A stretch of 64,000 nt of DNA, from NCBI GenBank assembly GCA_002423585.1, contig DIWS01000015.1:62001-126000 (forward strand). The letters are read 5' to 3'. The notes under the pieces are model-generated. The model saw nothing but the letters and a program-made list of their open reading frames with translations. It was not told the origin of the DNA and ran no database searches. This document shows positions 8,730 to 16,738 of the stretch, one piece after another. Every line of letters starts with the position of its first letter. The stretch's first letter is position 1. The translations under genes and the position numbers were made by a program. Source of the stretch: Actinobacteria bacterium UBA6100 (GTDB taxonomy: Bacteria; Actinomycetota; Coriobacteriia; Anaerosomatales; Anaerosomataceae).

Positions 8730-9637
8730 GCGGTGCCTCCAGACGCTGTTTGGCGGTGCATTCGTTTGCGACATCGGTCGCTGCAGGTCTTCCTATCGGA
8801 TCGGGCCTCGGTCGCATCCCACCAGTCGCCACAGACCGGACACGGGCGATACTCTCGCTGTCCATCGACCGCGAGCGCGAACTGCAGCCACATGGCCGCT
8901 ATGAGCGACCGAACCTCGAACGTCAGCCGGAGTCCGTCCGGCTGTGCGCTCGTCACGCGCATCACCACGCGCGCGCTCGCGCACATCTCGGATACGAGAT
9001 AGGCGAGAGCGGCGCGAGCCGCTGCCTCCGGAAGGCTGGCCCTCATGAGTGGCACGGCCGGCTCGAACTCGGCGTTGGACGTCTGCGACGCAGTCAGTCC
9101 CAGGTCGCGTTGCGCCGATGCCGTGCGAGTCCAGACCATGTACTTCGGCACCGGCTTGCCGGGCTCGACGAGCGAGTCGTACGGCTTCACGAGCAGCTCC
9201 GCACCGATGAGCTCATCAGCCCGCCCTTCATTGATCGCATCCCAGAGCCGCAGCGCGAACGCGAGCATCCGGCGATGCCCCCGCCATATCTCGAAGCTGC
9301 GACCCTCGGAGTACACGAGGAACGGATCGTCGGTTGCCATCTCCTTGCCGGTTGCCAGGTGATCATCCACGACCACGACGCCGCCGCTCTCAAGGTCGCC
9401 GTACCTCATGGCGAACTCCGCAAAGGCGTCTTCCGTGTCTCGCACATCGGCGAACTTCCGGAACAACGCCGGCTCCCTCTTCAGCGGCTGGTAGCCGTCA
9501 TCCGCAGGGTGGCCGGCCAGTAGCCGCTGGCTGCGCGGACCAATCCATCGACCATCTGCCATGCGCCACCACTGGAAGTCCACAAGGGCGGCCGGTGATG
9601 CTGAGCTGATTCGCGCTGTCACGTTTCTGTCCTCCAT
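8726..9637 (-). CDS. hypothetical protein with C-terminal zinc-finger-like motif
   Basis: A 303-residue soluble protein translated just before the integrase (GTGA overlap). The middle is acidic and contains no motif I recognise. The C-terminus CPVCGDWWDATEARSDRKTC followed by SDRCRKRMHRQ has a C-x2-C...C-x3-C arrangement with a basic tail, like the zinc-binding, DNA-contacting tail of CGNR-type proteins found next to actinobacterial integrases. Possibly a recombination or regulatory accessory; this is inference from position and the tail only. Confidence 0.72.
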   Translation of the reverse strand: MEDRNVTARISSASPAALVDFQWWRMADGRWIGPRSQRLLAGHPADDGYQPLKREPALFRKFADVRDTEDAFAEFAMRYGDLESGGVVVVDDHLATGKEMATDDPFLVYSEGRSFEIWRGHRRMLAFALRLWDAINEGRADELIGAELLVKPYDSLVEPGKPVPKYMVWTRTASAQRDLGLTASQTSNAEFEPAVPLMRASLPEAAARAALAYLVSEMCASARVVMRVTSAQPDGLRLTFEVRSLIAAMWLQFALAVDGQREYRPCPVCGDWWDATEARSDRKTCSDRCRKRMHRQTASGGTA

Positions 9638-9710
9638 AGCCGTCTACCTATCCGCAGACACGGACAACATACTTCGCATAGGACAATGCCCGCAAGAGAA
9701 AGGCGGATTG

Positions 9711-9926
9711 ATGCTCAGGATTCAGAAGCTCCGGGAGGACAGGGGGCTTAGTCGGTCGGCGCTGGCTCGCATCGCTCTGATGCACGCGGCAACGGTCGGG
9801 CAGATCGAGAGCCGCTACATCGGACGGCCGTATCAGTCGCAGCTCGACAAGCTCGCCGAGGCCCTCGAGTTCACGGGCGAGGCCGATGAGCTTCTGGAGG
9901 AAGTCGACGTCGATGACCGGCCGTAG
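9711..9926 (+). CDS. XRE-family helix-turn-helix regulator
   Basis: A 71-residue protein, nearly all one Cro/C1-type HTH: LRIQKLREDRGLSRSALARIALMHAATVGQIESRYIGRP, with the recognition helix in the MHAATVGQIE region. Start chosen at the ATG preceded by AAAGGCGG. It is divergent from the 303-residue protein and integrase, with about 70 bases between them, so it may control both directions. Overlaps the following HTH gene. Confidence 0.85.
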   Translation: MLRIQKLREDRGLSRSALARIALMHAATVGQIESRYIGRPYQSQLDKLAEALEFTGEADELLEEVDVDDRP

Positions 9927-10122
9927 CCTTGCCGAATACGGTGAGCTTCTGACCATGGACGAAGTGTGCCTGGTGCTGCAGCTGTCAAAGAACACGGTCT
10001 ACGAACTCGCGCGTTCAGGTGACGTCCCTACCATCCGTTTCGGGCGACAGCTGAGGACGCCTCGAGCCGCGCTAGAGCAGATGATGGCCGACTCGGCTGA
10101 ATGCGAGCGTGCCAATGGATGA
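9913..10122 (+). CDS. excisionase-like helix-turn-helix protein
   Basis: A 69-residue protein with LTMDEVCLVLQLSKNTVYELARSGDVPTIRFGRQLRTPRAALEQ, the winged-helix pattern of excisionase/MerR-like DNA-binding domains (HTH_17 type). The start overlaps the preceding gene by 14 bases and is preceded by GGAGG. Such proteins bend DNA at att sites or act as transcription activators in ICEs. Candidate recombination directionality factor. Confidence 0.82.
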   Translation: MTGRSLAEYGELLTMDEVCLVLQLSKNTVYELARSGDVPTIRFGRQLRTPRAALEQMMADSAECERANG

Positions 10123-10459
10123 CCAGGACCTTACCGGCAGGACTTGCACCAGCGGGGGTTTACAACCGAAGGGGGGCAGCACGATTTCAGAGAATTGCGA
10201 ATCTGACATTTCCAGTGGCGCCGGGCTCGGGGCCTCAATCGAGCGCGGACGCGATTCCGGAGACGACGCGACGCAGCTCGACGAGAACGGCCTCACGATT
10301 GATGAGGCCTGCAAGGTGATCCACTGTTCGCGCGAGTGGCTGCGCAGGAAGATCCACTCGGGCGAAATTCCAGCGTATCGCGTCGGGCGAGGACTTCGTG
10401 TCACGCGGGCGGCCATCTCACAGGTGGCGCCGAGACGATCCCCTGGCGACTCCACCTAA
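10115..10459 (+). CDS. second excisionase-like DNA-binding protein
   Basis: 114 residues from the ATG at 10115, which overlaps the previous stop. The N-terminal 55 residues are Gly/Ser/Asp-rich and probably disordered. The C-terminus LTIDEACKVIHCSREWLRRKIHSGEIPAYRVGRGLRVTRAAI is a second HTH_17-type winged helix, similar in pattern to the gene just before it. One of the pair probably serves excision and the other regulation; the sequence does not say which. Confidence 0.75.
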   Translation: MDDQDLTGRTCTSGGLQPKGGSTISENCESDISSGAGLGASIERGRDSGDDATQLDENGLTIDEACKVIHCSREWLRRKIHSGEIPAYRVGRGLRVTRAAISQVAPRRSPGDST

Positions 10460-10478
10460 ACCATTGAGCATTTCGGTC

Positions 10479-10994
10479 ATGAGCGCGGTCATCAAGCGCT
10501 ACGGCGGCAAACCCCATCTCAAGCTCACGCTCCTGATCCTTGCCGACAGGGCAAGTGACGACGGCTACTGCTGGCCGTCTTACGATGAGCTCGCGGGCAA
10601 GCTCGGCTGTTCCAGACGATCCGCGATCAACAACGTCAACGCCCTCATCGCAGCCGACATGCTGCAGATCGTCGTCAAGGGCGGTCGGTTCACCGACCCG
10701 CAGACTAAGAAGCACCGCGGGTATTCCAACCGCTTCGCCATCAACGTCGCTGCGATCGAAGCGCTGCCTCTGCTTTACCAGCCGCGGCGGGGTTCTCCAC
10801 AGGATGCGGTGGACGGGTGCAGCACACTGCAGAAGATGGGTGAAGTGGGCTTCACCCATGCAAGCACGGCAAGAGTGAAGCCCACTTCACCCGGTACGTC
10901 AGACAAGACATCAGACTCAACCGTCACCGGCGAAATGCCTGTGGATAACCTCATCCGTGGTCTCGCGGAGGCCTGGAAGCTTCCAGGGCAGTGA
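10479..10994 (+). CDS. winged-helix replication-initiator-like protein
   Basis: 171 residues from ATG 10479 (MSAVIKRYGGKPHLKLTLLILAD). The pattern LKLTLLILADRASDDGYCWPSYDELAGKLGCSRRSAINNVNALIAADML matches the HTH_36 domain seen in plasmid and ICE replication or regulatory proteins. The C-terminal half is variable and polar. An upstream GTG at 10398 would add 27 residues overlapping the previous gene. May support ICE replication after excision. Confidence 0.72.
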   Translation: MSAVIKRYGGKPHLKLTLLILADRASDDGYCWPSYDELAGKLGCSRRSAINNVNALIAADMLQIVVKGGRFTDPQTKKHRGYSNRFAINVAAIEALPLLYQPRRGSPQDAVDGCSTLQKMGEVGFTHASTARVKPTSPGTSDKTSDSTVTGEMPVDNLIRGLAEAWKLPGQ

Positions 10995-11007
10995 ACTACT
11001 AGTCAAA

Positions 11008-11036
11008 TTGCCATCAGTCAAGCCGTACGCTATACT
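11008..11036 (+). promoter_or_regulatory. promoter 1 of a triplicated set
   Basis: -35 TTGCCA (11008-11013), 17-bp spacer ending GTACGC, -10 TATACT (11031-11036). The same -35, spacer length and ACGCTATACT block recurs at 13689 and 15511. It drives the 11054-12010 small-gene cluster. Confidence 0.82.
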
Positions 11037-11053
11037 GAGCGGAGGATCGGCGA

Positions 11054-11308
11054 GTGAGAGAGTTCAAAGACGTCAAGAAGCGTGATGTGATCCGCGCGTT
11101 CGCCACGATCCGCCTGGCGATGGAAGAGAAGTGCGACAGGCTGACCGACTGGACGGACCAGGGCAACGCTCTCGAGCAAGCGCTAAGTCTCAAGACCGAA
11201 GAGAACGTGACAAGAGGGCTCAACTTCGTGGAGAGATTCCTCCTCGGTACACGAGAGGGGGTCAGTGAGGAGGTCGTAGCCCATGACCAAGAAGACGGCG
11301 CACGCTGA
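11054..11308 (+). CDS. small helical protein, unknown
   Basis: 84 residues from a GTG behind GGAGG, 18 bases after promoter 1's -10 region. Sequence is charged and alpha-helical (REFKDVKKRDVIRAFATIRLAMEEKCDRL), with no cysteine pairs, signal or membrane segment. First gene of a cluster in which each gene overlaps the next. No recognised family. Confidence 0.65.
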   Translation: MREFKDVKKRDVIRAFATIRLAMEEKCDRLTDWTDQGNALEQALSLKTEENVTRGLNFVERFLLGTREGVSEEVVAHDQEDGAR

Positions 11309-11795
11309 GTTGGTCGATCGACTGGGAGTTGCTGAGGCCGATCGCCTCACCCAGATGTTCTTGGAAGATCTCATGACTAAGCGCGAGGCGGCGGCCGAGC
11401 TCGGCATGTCGCTCAGTGTTTTCGAGTACCGGCTGTCGCAGGGCGACACCAAGCACGCAAGACTACTGTCCGAGTCGGTCAAGCCGCACGGTCAACCCCG
11501 TTGGGTGATCGTGCGTGAACCAATACCCGGCCGCCCGCAGACTGCGCGCGAGGCTTTGGGCGAACTGCTCGGACCCGAAGAGGCCGATCGCCTGGTCAGT
11601 CTGTTCCTGTCAGAGTTGATGCTCGCCGACGAAGCGGCGGCGATCGTCGGGATGCCTGCAAAGACGCTGCGGGCCGACATGTACAAGGGAGTCGTGCCGT
11701 ACTCGAGGAAGCTCGACCCTTCGGCGCATAAGAGTCCCTGGGTCGTTCTGCCCGACGCGCTTCCCGCCATCAAGAAGAAGCGGGAGGGGCGATGA
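11283..11795 (+). CDS. protein with two tandem helix-turn-helix-like repeats
   Basis: 170 residues made of two related units: residues about 10-55 (GVAEADRLTQMFLEDLMT, EAAAELGMS) and about 90-135 (GPEEADRLVSLFLSELML, EAAAIVGMP). Each has the shape EADRL-x3-FL-x2-LM-x4-EAAA-x2-GM, ending in a helix that looks like an HTH recognition helix. It is probably a DNA-binding protein contacting a direct repeat. Overlaps the genes on both sides. Confidence 0.7.
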   Translation: MTKKTAHAELVDRLGVAEADRLTQMFLEDLMTKREAAAELGMSLSVFEYRLSQGDTKHARLLSESVKPHGQPRWVIVREPIPGRPQTAREALGELLGPEEADRLVSLFLSELMLADEAAAIVGMPAKTLRADMYKGVVPYSRKLDPSAHKSPWVVLPDALPAIKKKREGR

Positions 11796-12010
11796 GCGTG
11801 TACGAGACCCAGGACCGCTATCGGATTGTTGCCGCGGACGACGGCGGTGTGCGCGTGCTGATGCCCGGCGGCCTCGCCACCACCGCGCTCGAGGAGTGCT
11901 ACACGAACGCGAGTGAGGCTGCAGCGGCGATTGCCGACGCGATCAAGAGCGGCATGCCGGCGTTTGAGGTCGTGGACGAGACTGCATCCTCGCGCGTCAC
12001 CCGCGCGTAG
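11792..12010 (+). CDS. small unknown protein
   Basis: 72 residues; the ATG overlaps the preceding stop (ATGA). MSVYETQDRYRIVAADDGGVRVLMPGG suggests a short beta-rich fold followed by a helix (EAAAAIADAIKSG). No recognised family. Ends the cluster from promoter 1. An inverted pair GGGACCTCGGCAGACACGCTGGGGTCCC (about 12058-12085) downstream is a possible terminator. Confidence 0.6.
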   Translation: MSVYETQDRYRIVAADDGGVRVLMPGGLATTALEECYTNASEAAAAIADAIKSGMPAFEVVDETASSRVTRA

Positions 12011-12182
12011 AGGCCGACGATATTTCGCTAGCTTCCCGAGCACTCCAACTACTGAAGGGACCTCGGCAGACACGCTGGGGTCCCTTGTCATATCCTGTGT
12101 TGAAGACTGCAGAGTCCTTGTTAGCAGGACCATGTATCGCGAGTTGCGTCGGCACACCGCGGACGGTGTCAGAGGGGGAACG

Positions 12183-12857
12183 ATGGCAGAGAAGGTCTAC
12201 TGGGACTCCGACGGGATAACCGTCACGAGCGCGAAGCTCGTGTACGACAAGGCAACTTACCCGATCGGTACCCTGAGATCCGTCACTGACGGCGGACCCC
12301 CGCCCGCTGAAGTCCCTGGACGCTTCATGTTCAGGTCACTGCTCCTGATTGCAGGGGGCATAGTTGCCTCGTTCGTGCTTTCAGTTATGTCTAGCCTCCT
12401 CGACCTACCAAGGTTTGGAGGCATTGTGTTCCTCGGCAGCTTCGTTGCGGCGGTTGTCCTCTACCAGAATGAGGTGACGCTGGCTAAGCGACGGGCGTCA
12501 CAATACCGGCAGGTGGAGATTATGCTGAATTCAGGCAAGTCCCTATCGGTTGTTGGCCTTGTTGAGAAGGCGGAGGAACTGAGAGTCGCTTTGTCGTCGG
12601 CGATCTCGTCGATCAATGCCAGCAGCACGTCGTCCGTAGCCGAGGAGTTGGCGCAGCTGGCAATCCTGAGAGACAAGGGTGTGTTGACTGTCGATGATTG
12701 GGAGCGCGCTAAGAGTCTCTTTCTGGGTAAGCCGCGGGACCAGCAGGATGCGGCAATCGCTCAGCTTCGGAAACTCCATGAGCTTCAGCGTGATGGCGTT
12801 CTGTCTGAGTCCGAGTTCAATATGAAGAAATGGGATGTTCTCAGCAGGGGTGAATAG
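12183..12857 (+). CDS. DUF6232-like membrane protein with SHOCT-type C-terminus
   Basis: 224 residues from an ATG behind GAGGGGGAA. The N-terminus VYWDSDGITVTSAKLVYDKATYPIGTLRSV resembles the short beta domain of DUF6232-type proteins. Two membrane segments follow near residues 57-78 and 82-98. The C-terminus has two short helical repeats typical of SHOCT domains (LAQLAILRDKGVLTVDDWERAK and LRKLHELQRDGVLSESEF). Function unknown; probably membrane-associated with a cytoplasmic oligomerisation tail. Confidence 0.72.
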   Translation: MAEKVYWDSDGITVTSAKLVYDKATYPIGTLRSVTDGGPPPAEVPGRFMFRSLLLIAGGIVASFVLSVMSSLLDLPRFGGIVFLGSFVAAVVLYQNEVTLAKRRASQYRQVEIMLNSGKSLSVVGLVEKAEELRVALSSAISSINASSTSSVAEELAQLAILRDKGVLTVDDWERAKSLFLGKPRDQQDAAIAQLRKLHELQRDGVLSESEFNMKKWDVLSRGE

Positions 12858-12984
12858 CTCCGGCGCCAGCTAGATCCACACGGGCGCACTAGGAAACGCT
12901 TCCATCTGACGCGCCAAGCGGTATCGATCGACTGCGAGGTGCTGCCGCACAGGAGAAGCGCGAAGGCGATGGACCATTCAAAGC

Positions 12985-13257
12985 TCATCCACAATGGCCT
13001 ATCTTTCGTGGCGGAAGCGAATCACCAGGAATCACGGCGCCGGGCCCCCCGGATGCATCCGACACGATCACTCCCTTACTGATGAGGTCGAGGAGCGTTC
13101 GAGCGAAGTGCTCTGATTCTTCCAGAGTGAGGGCACATCCGCTCCGCGCCATCGCCTTCTGAATCACCTCGCCGAACACCGGCTGCCGGCACTCCTGGTC
13201 CATTCTTCCGAGTCCCCCATTCGCATCGGATCCATCCTCGTAGTCTGCCCTTATCAT
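12985..13257 (-). CDS. small hypothetical protein
   Basis: 90 residues from MIRADYEDGSDANGG. The longer frame upstream overlaps a plus-strand gene and is probably spurious. The central part (VFGEVIQKAMARSGCALTLEESEHFARTLLDLISKGVIV) is a plausible helical domain. No family recognised and no clear ribosome site; it may not be expressed. Confidence 0.4.
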   Translation of the reverse strand: MIRADYEDGSDANGGLGRMDQECRQPVFGEVIQKAMARSGCALTLEESEHFARTLLDLISKGVIVSDASGGPGAVIPGDSLPPRKIGHCG

Positions 13258-13378
13258 GGGTGTTCGTGGGGTCGCTACTGCGACCGCTGGACCCTTGGCA
13301 TGGAGAAGGCTGGGGTAAGCGGCGGGCAAGCGATGCGTGTTAGCCTCCCAGGTGTCTGAGCAGATGAAGGGATTGCAT

Positions 13379-13654
13379 GTGACCGCAAGTGACCGAAACG
13401 CCCGAATCGACGCCATAGCAGCGAAGGCCCTCATGCTTGCACCGGGCGACACGTTCGCGGTGCCAGTCTCGGGAGACGAGGGCGAGGCAGAGCGAGCGCT
13501 GGCGGACATCGAGCGAGCGATCGAGAGACAGCACGACGCGGGCCGCGACATGCTGTCCGACCTTGCACACCCAGACGAGTTGGCGATGAGCAGCATCCGA
13601 ACTCGTCAGGCCTGGCACATCATCATCGAACACGCGGCAGCTCCCCAAGAATAG
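13379..13654 (+). CDS. small hypothetical protein
   Basis: 91 residues from a GTG preceded by AAGGG at 8 bases; an ATG at 13364 is an alternative. The sequence is charged and helical (EAERALADIERAIERQHDAGRDMLSDL), with no signal or metal motif. It stands alone before promoter 2. No family recognised. Confidence 0.5.
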   Translation: MTASDRNARIDAIAAKALMLAPGDTFAVPVSGDEGEAERALADIERAIERQHDAGRDMLSDLAHPDELAMSSIRTRQAWHIIIEHAAAPQE

Positions 13655-13688
13655 CGCCCCTCACCTGCATCGTTCCTCTCTCGCGTGC

Positions 13689-13717
13689 TTGCCATTGGTT
13701 GGGCGATACGCTATACT
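13689..13717 (+). promoter_or_regulatory. promoter 2 of a triplicated set
   Basis: TTGCCA (13689-13694), 17-bp spacer, TATACT (13712-13717), then GTCAGCAAGTC. It drives the XRE gene at 13755. The leader after the -10 is shared with promoter 3. Confidence 0.82.
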
Positions 13718-13754
13718 AGAGGTGTCAGCAAGTCAGCCGAAGGGAGCGCGACAG

Positions 13755-14018
13755 ATGAGCGAAACGAAGAAGCGGGTGCGGCCGGCAACCTCAATCCCAA
13801 TCGATCCCGCGAAGTTGCGTTTGGTGCTACGCCGCCGGTTCATCAACAACCGCGAGGCGGGCGAGTTGCTCGGCAAGTCCTCCGAGTGGATGGCAGTCGT
13901 CCTGCACAAGAGGCGCATCAACTTCTACGCGCTCGACGACTTGGCGGCAGCTCTGAACATGAACTTCGCCGATCTCTTCGAGGAGATTGTCGACGAGGAT
14001 GAGTGGCTGGCGCTGTAG
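13755..14018 (+). CDS. XRE-like DNA-binding regulator
   Basis: 87 residues. RLVLRRRFINNREAGELLGKSSEWMAVVLHKRRINFYALDDLAAALNMNFADLFEEI is a Cro/C1-type HTH, with recognition helix around SSEWMAVVL and the usual LAAALN closing helix. It sits directly behind promoter 2, whose sequence is repeated at two other ICE genes, so it is a good candidate for the shared repressor of that set (inference). Confidence 0.8.
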   Translation: MSETKKRVRPATSIPIDPAKLRLVLRRRFINNREAGELLGKSSEWMAVVLHKRRINFYALDDLAAALNMNFADLFEEIVDEDEWLAL

Positions 14019-14143
14019 GCCTCATGGCCCCGGCCTGTCCGCGGGCTCTGTGGCTCTGCACTCGTGCATCGCCCGAGCAGCTGGAGTCGGCAGGATTGCT
14101 GTCACCGGAGCTTACGAAAGTCCGCCCGGAGCGTCGATCAAGC

Positions 14144-15208
14144 TCAGTAGCCTTCCACGAGATCCTCGACAACGGGTATGGGATCCTCGCAGTTCACCGT
14201 GCCTTGCTTGATGTAGGCATCCTCGAAAGCGCGCAGAGCCCAGTCCCGGCCCGACTCGGCGTGCGCCTTGTCTTGGTAGGCCTCGATGACGACCCACAAT
14301 CCAGGCTCGAACCCCTCGATGTGCGAGGACTGCTCCACGATGAAGTACATCTGGGTGTCACCGAACAGTGGCAACGCATCGCTTATCCGCCACCATGCGT
14401 CACCCTCCGACCGTTCGGCGGCTGCTACGACGAACCAGAGGGAGTCGCCTTTGTGTGAAGTGCCGCCGAGGTCCGCGGCGGTGGGGACATCTCCCATCTC
14501 GGCACCCTCAACAGATTCGTCGACGCTAGGGGCTTCTTGTTCGACGGGTTCGTCGGACTCTCTCTCAGTTGGTTTGCTTTCGCTGGAGGCATCCTCATCT
14601 GCTGGAGAACTATCTGCGGTATCGCCGACTCGGACAATCTCCAGGGTGATGTCTTGCTGCTCCAGGTTCGCTCCTCGCAGGGTGCACGTGACCTGCCAGG
14701 TCAGAGAGGAAGACGCACCAGAACCTCTGCCCTTCCAGACTGCCAAGTATGCATTCATCTCCTGTCGATACCCCTGTTCGTAGTCAGCGACCTCGAACTC
14801 CTCTACACCGACTACTCCGAGCAGATTCCCAGGGAAGTCCCGCTGCTGATACCCGTAGCCCAACTCTGCATCGTCACGAGCCTCAATGATGAAGTCGACA
14901 GTGGAGACACGGTTGCGGTCGTCCAGGCCCAAGCCAACCGTCGCAGGGATGCCCCTGGGGCCTTGTAGGTCCCATAGCGAAAAGTATCGAAAGCGGGAAA
15001 CTGCGCCGCTCTTAGGTTCAATATCGTCGAGCAGTTCCGCCTCGCCGAGTGACTTTTCGGCCGTACTGCGCTTCACGCCCAGCGTCTGAGTGAGGTTCGG
15101 GAACGTTCCTGACTCCCGAACTGGAAGTCCAGCGGAGCAGCCAGTAAGGGCTAGGGACAGGAGCAGGAACACCGCTGCCGCTAGCTTCGCATTGCCAGTC
15201 GCTGTCAT
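14144..15208 (-). CDS. secreted lipoprotein, unknown function
   Basis: 354 residues with an N-terminal signal and lipobox: KLAAAVFLLLSLALTGCSAG, lipid attachment expected at the Cys near residue 24. The middle carries a Ser/Glu/Asp-rich linker (about residues 205-245) between two globular parts; the second ends with NCEDPIPVVEDLVEGY. No catalytic motif recognised. As a lipoprotein it would face outward, possibly for surface exclusion or stress sensing, but nothing in the sequence proves it. Confidence 0.8.
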   Translation of the reverse strand: MTATGNAKLAAAVFLLLSLALTGCSAGLPVRESGTFPNLTQTLGVKRSTAEKSLGEAELLDDIEPKSGAVSRFRYFSLWDLQGPRGIPATVGLGLDDRNRVSTVDFIIEARDDAELGYGYQQRDFPGNLLGVVGVEEFEVADYEQGYRQEMNAYLAVWKGRGSGASSSLTWQVTCTLRGANLEQQDITLEIVRVGDTADSSPADEDASSESKPTERESDEPVEQEAPSVDESVEGAEMGDVPTAADLGGTSHKGDSLWFVVAAAERSEGDAWWRISDALPLFGDTQMYFIVEQSSHIEGFEPGLWVVIEAYQDKAHAESGRDWALRAFEDAYIKQGTVNCEDPIPVVEDLVEGY

Positions 15209-15510
15209 CGCAGCCCCCAGAGTGACGTAGATACTGACAGGTCAAGTGTAGACGAAGTGGGGTGTTGTCGGTTCGGCGTCGGGCCTGATGCAGACGACAA
15301 CCCTGACAACAACCCCAGCCTGTCTGGGGGATTCCAGCCTCGGCACGATCGGCCGAGGACTCCTCACCGGCTGCGCCTCGGCTGAGGCCGCTAGACCCTC
15401 GGCATGGAAGGTGGGGGATGGGGTCGGCACTGCTCGGTTGCCGCAGGTGAAGCGTCGTGCGACCTGCCAGAAACACATGCTCTGACCTGCAAGAATCCCA
15501 AGAATAGGGC
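15209..15510. other. intergenic region before promoter 3
   Basis: About 300 bases between the divergent lipoprotein and radC genes. I see GTTGTC/GACAAC inverted pairs near 15263-15305 and a GC-rich hairpin around 15317-15335, but no gene. The lipoprotein promoter must lie here. Confidence 0.4.
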
Positions 15511-15539
15511 TTGCCATTAGTTGCGTGGTACGCTATACT
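15511..15539 (+). promoter_or_regulatory. promoter 3 of a triplicated set
   Basis: TTGCCA (15511-15516), 17-bp spacer, TATACT (15534-15539), then TGTCAGCAAGTC as in promoter 2. It drives the RadC-type gene. Confidence 0.82.
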
Positions 15540-15577
15540 AGGTACTGTCAGCAAGTCGCAATGAAGGGAGCACCACA

Positions 15578-16048
15578 ATGGCAAGAAGCAGGAAGGGCTA
15601 CCCGCAAGGCATGACGCTGCAAGTGGTTTCCACATACCTCGTGCGGGAGTCGGTATCGAGCGAACTCGATTCCGTGAATACGCCCGAGGAAGCAGCCAGC
15701 ATCGTTCGTGACCTGTTCGACTTCGACCACCTCGACCGTGAGCAGTTCGTCGCACTGGCGCTCAACACCAAGAATCGCGTAATCGGTGCGTGGGCCGTGT
15801 CGGTCGGAAGCCTGAACGCCTCAATCGTGCACCCCCGCGAACTGTTCAAGCCCGCCGTGATGCTCTCGGCAGCCTCCATCGTCATCGCCCACAATCACCC
15901 GAGCGGCGACCCGACTCCGAGCGGTGCCGACATCCAGTTGACCCGCCGTATCGTCAAGGGCGGGGACGTCCTCGGTATCGAACTCCTCGACCACGTAGTC
16001 GTGGGCGACGAGTCCATCGCCTCGCTTCGGGACTTGGGTCTGATGTAG
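15578..16048 (+). CDS. RadC/JAB-domain metalloprotein
   Basis: 156 residues covering one JAB/MPN domain of the RadC family. The metal motif is intact: SIVIAHNHPSGDPTPSGAD (His, His, Ser, Asp) near residues 105-123, with the upstream glutamate candidate in the RESVSS segment. Short RadC proteins are common on plasmids and ICEs, where biochemical role is unsettled; JAB domains elsewhere are deubiquitinases or peptidases. It lacks the N-terminal HhH part of chromosomal RadC. Strong promoter 3 upstream suggests early or regulated expression. It is the only JAB domain I see in the ICE. Confidence 0.88.
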   Translation: MARSRKGYPQGMTLQVVSTYLVRESVSSELDSVNTPEEAASIVRDLFDFDHLDREQFVALALNTKNRVIGAWAVSVGSLNASIVHPRELFKPAVMLSAASIVIAHNHPSGDPTPSGADIQLTRRIVKGGDVLGIELLDHVVVGDESIASLRDLGLM

Positions 16049-16738
16049 AGAACACACGGCATGGGGGTCGGGTTCGCGCCCGGCCCCCAAGCCCCCGCAA
16101 GCGGGAGCTTGGGGGCGTCGCCCCACGTCGATCGAGACCGTTCCGCGGGGCAGGCAGCGCTTCGCGCCTGCGCCCGCTATCATGATCGTGACGGCTCTTC
16201 GTTGAGCCGTGTGCTTCCCGGACTTGCTGACACTTCTCCGGGGACGAGGCATCCAGCTCATTCGAGCCGGGTGCCTCGTCGCTTTGTGGCGTGCTTCGCA
16301 TGTGGTGCCGATCCAGCCGGTCCGCCGGCCTGACCACAGGCAGCCAACCTGTGGACAGCCCGACCGTCTTCGACCTGCGTCGGGGGTCGAAGACTCGGAC
16401 CTGCTGCACCGCATCCCGCGCGCCACGCGCACCGGACCCTGCGAGTCCGGACCCCGGAGAGAGAACGCAGGATAAGCAGAGCCGCTCAGTTCGCGGTTCT
16501 GCGAAGGGAGCGCATCACCGGCCAAGCCGGTGAGCACCTGAAACGCCGTTCGCACTCTCACCACAGCGCCGAGCCGCTATCTGCTGCACGTCGCGACTCA
16601 GAGCGGCTCACGGTCGAGCACGAGAGCCGCTCGCATGCGGCCCTCTCGGCGGCCTCGTGACCTGAAAGTCCTGTGCACTCGTGCAGAGCGCGTACCATGC
16701 GCTCCGACGAAGCAGTCTCGGTCGAGAGGGTGTCAGCC
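16049..16738. other. non-coding region with inverted repeats, candidate oriT
   Basis: About 690 bases without a convincing gene, directly upstream of mobC and relaxase. Perfect inverted repeats include GTCTTCGACC (16366-16375) with GGTCGAAGAC (16385-16394), CCACAGG (16334-16340) with CCTGTGG (16348-16354), and a large hairpin at 16083-16116. Repeated GAGCCGCT/AGCGGCTC motifs lie at 16470-16640. Position and repeats fit an origin of transfer; the nick site cannot be assigned. Confidence 0.5.

Noticed and set aside
12985..13596. Full 203-codon minus-strand frame
   Set aside because: Its N-terminal 110 codons lie opposite a better plus-strand gene; only the last 90 codons were kept, with low confidence.
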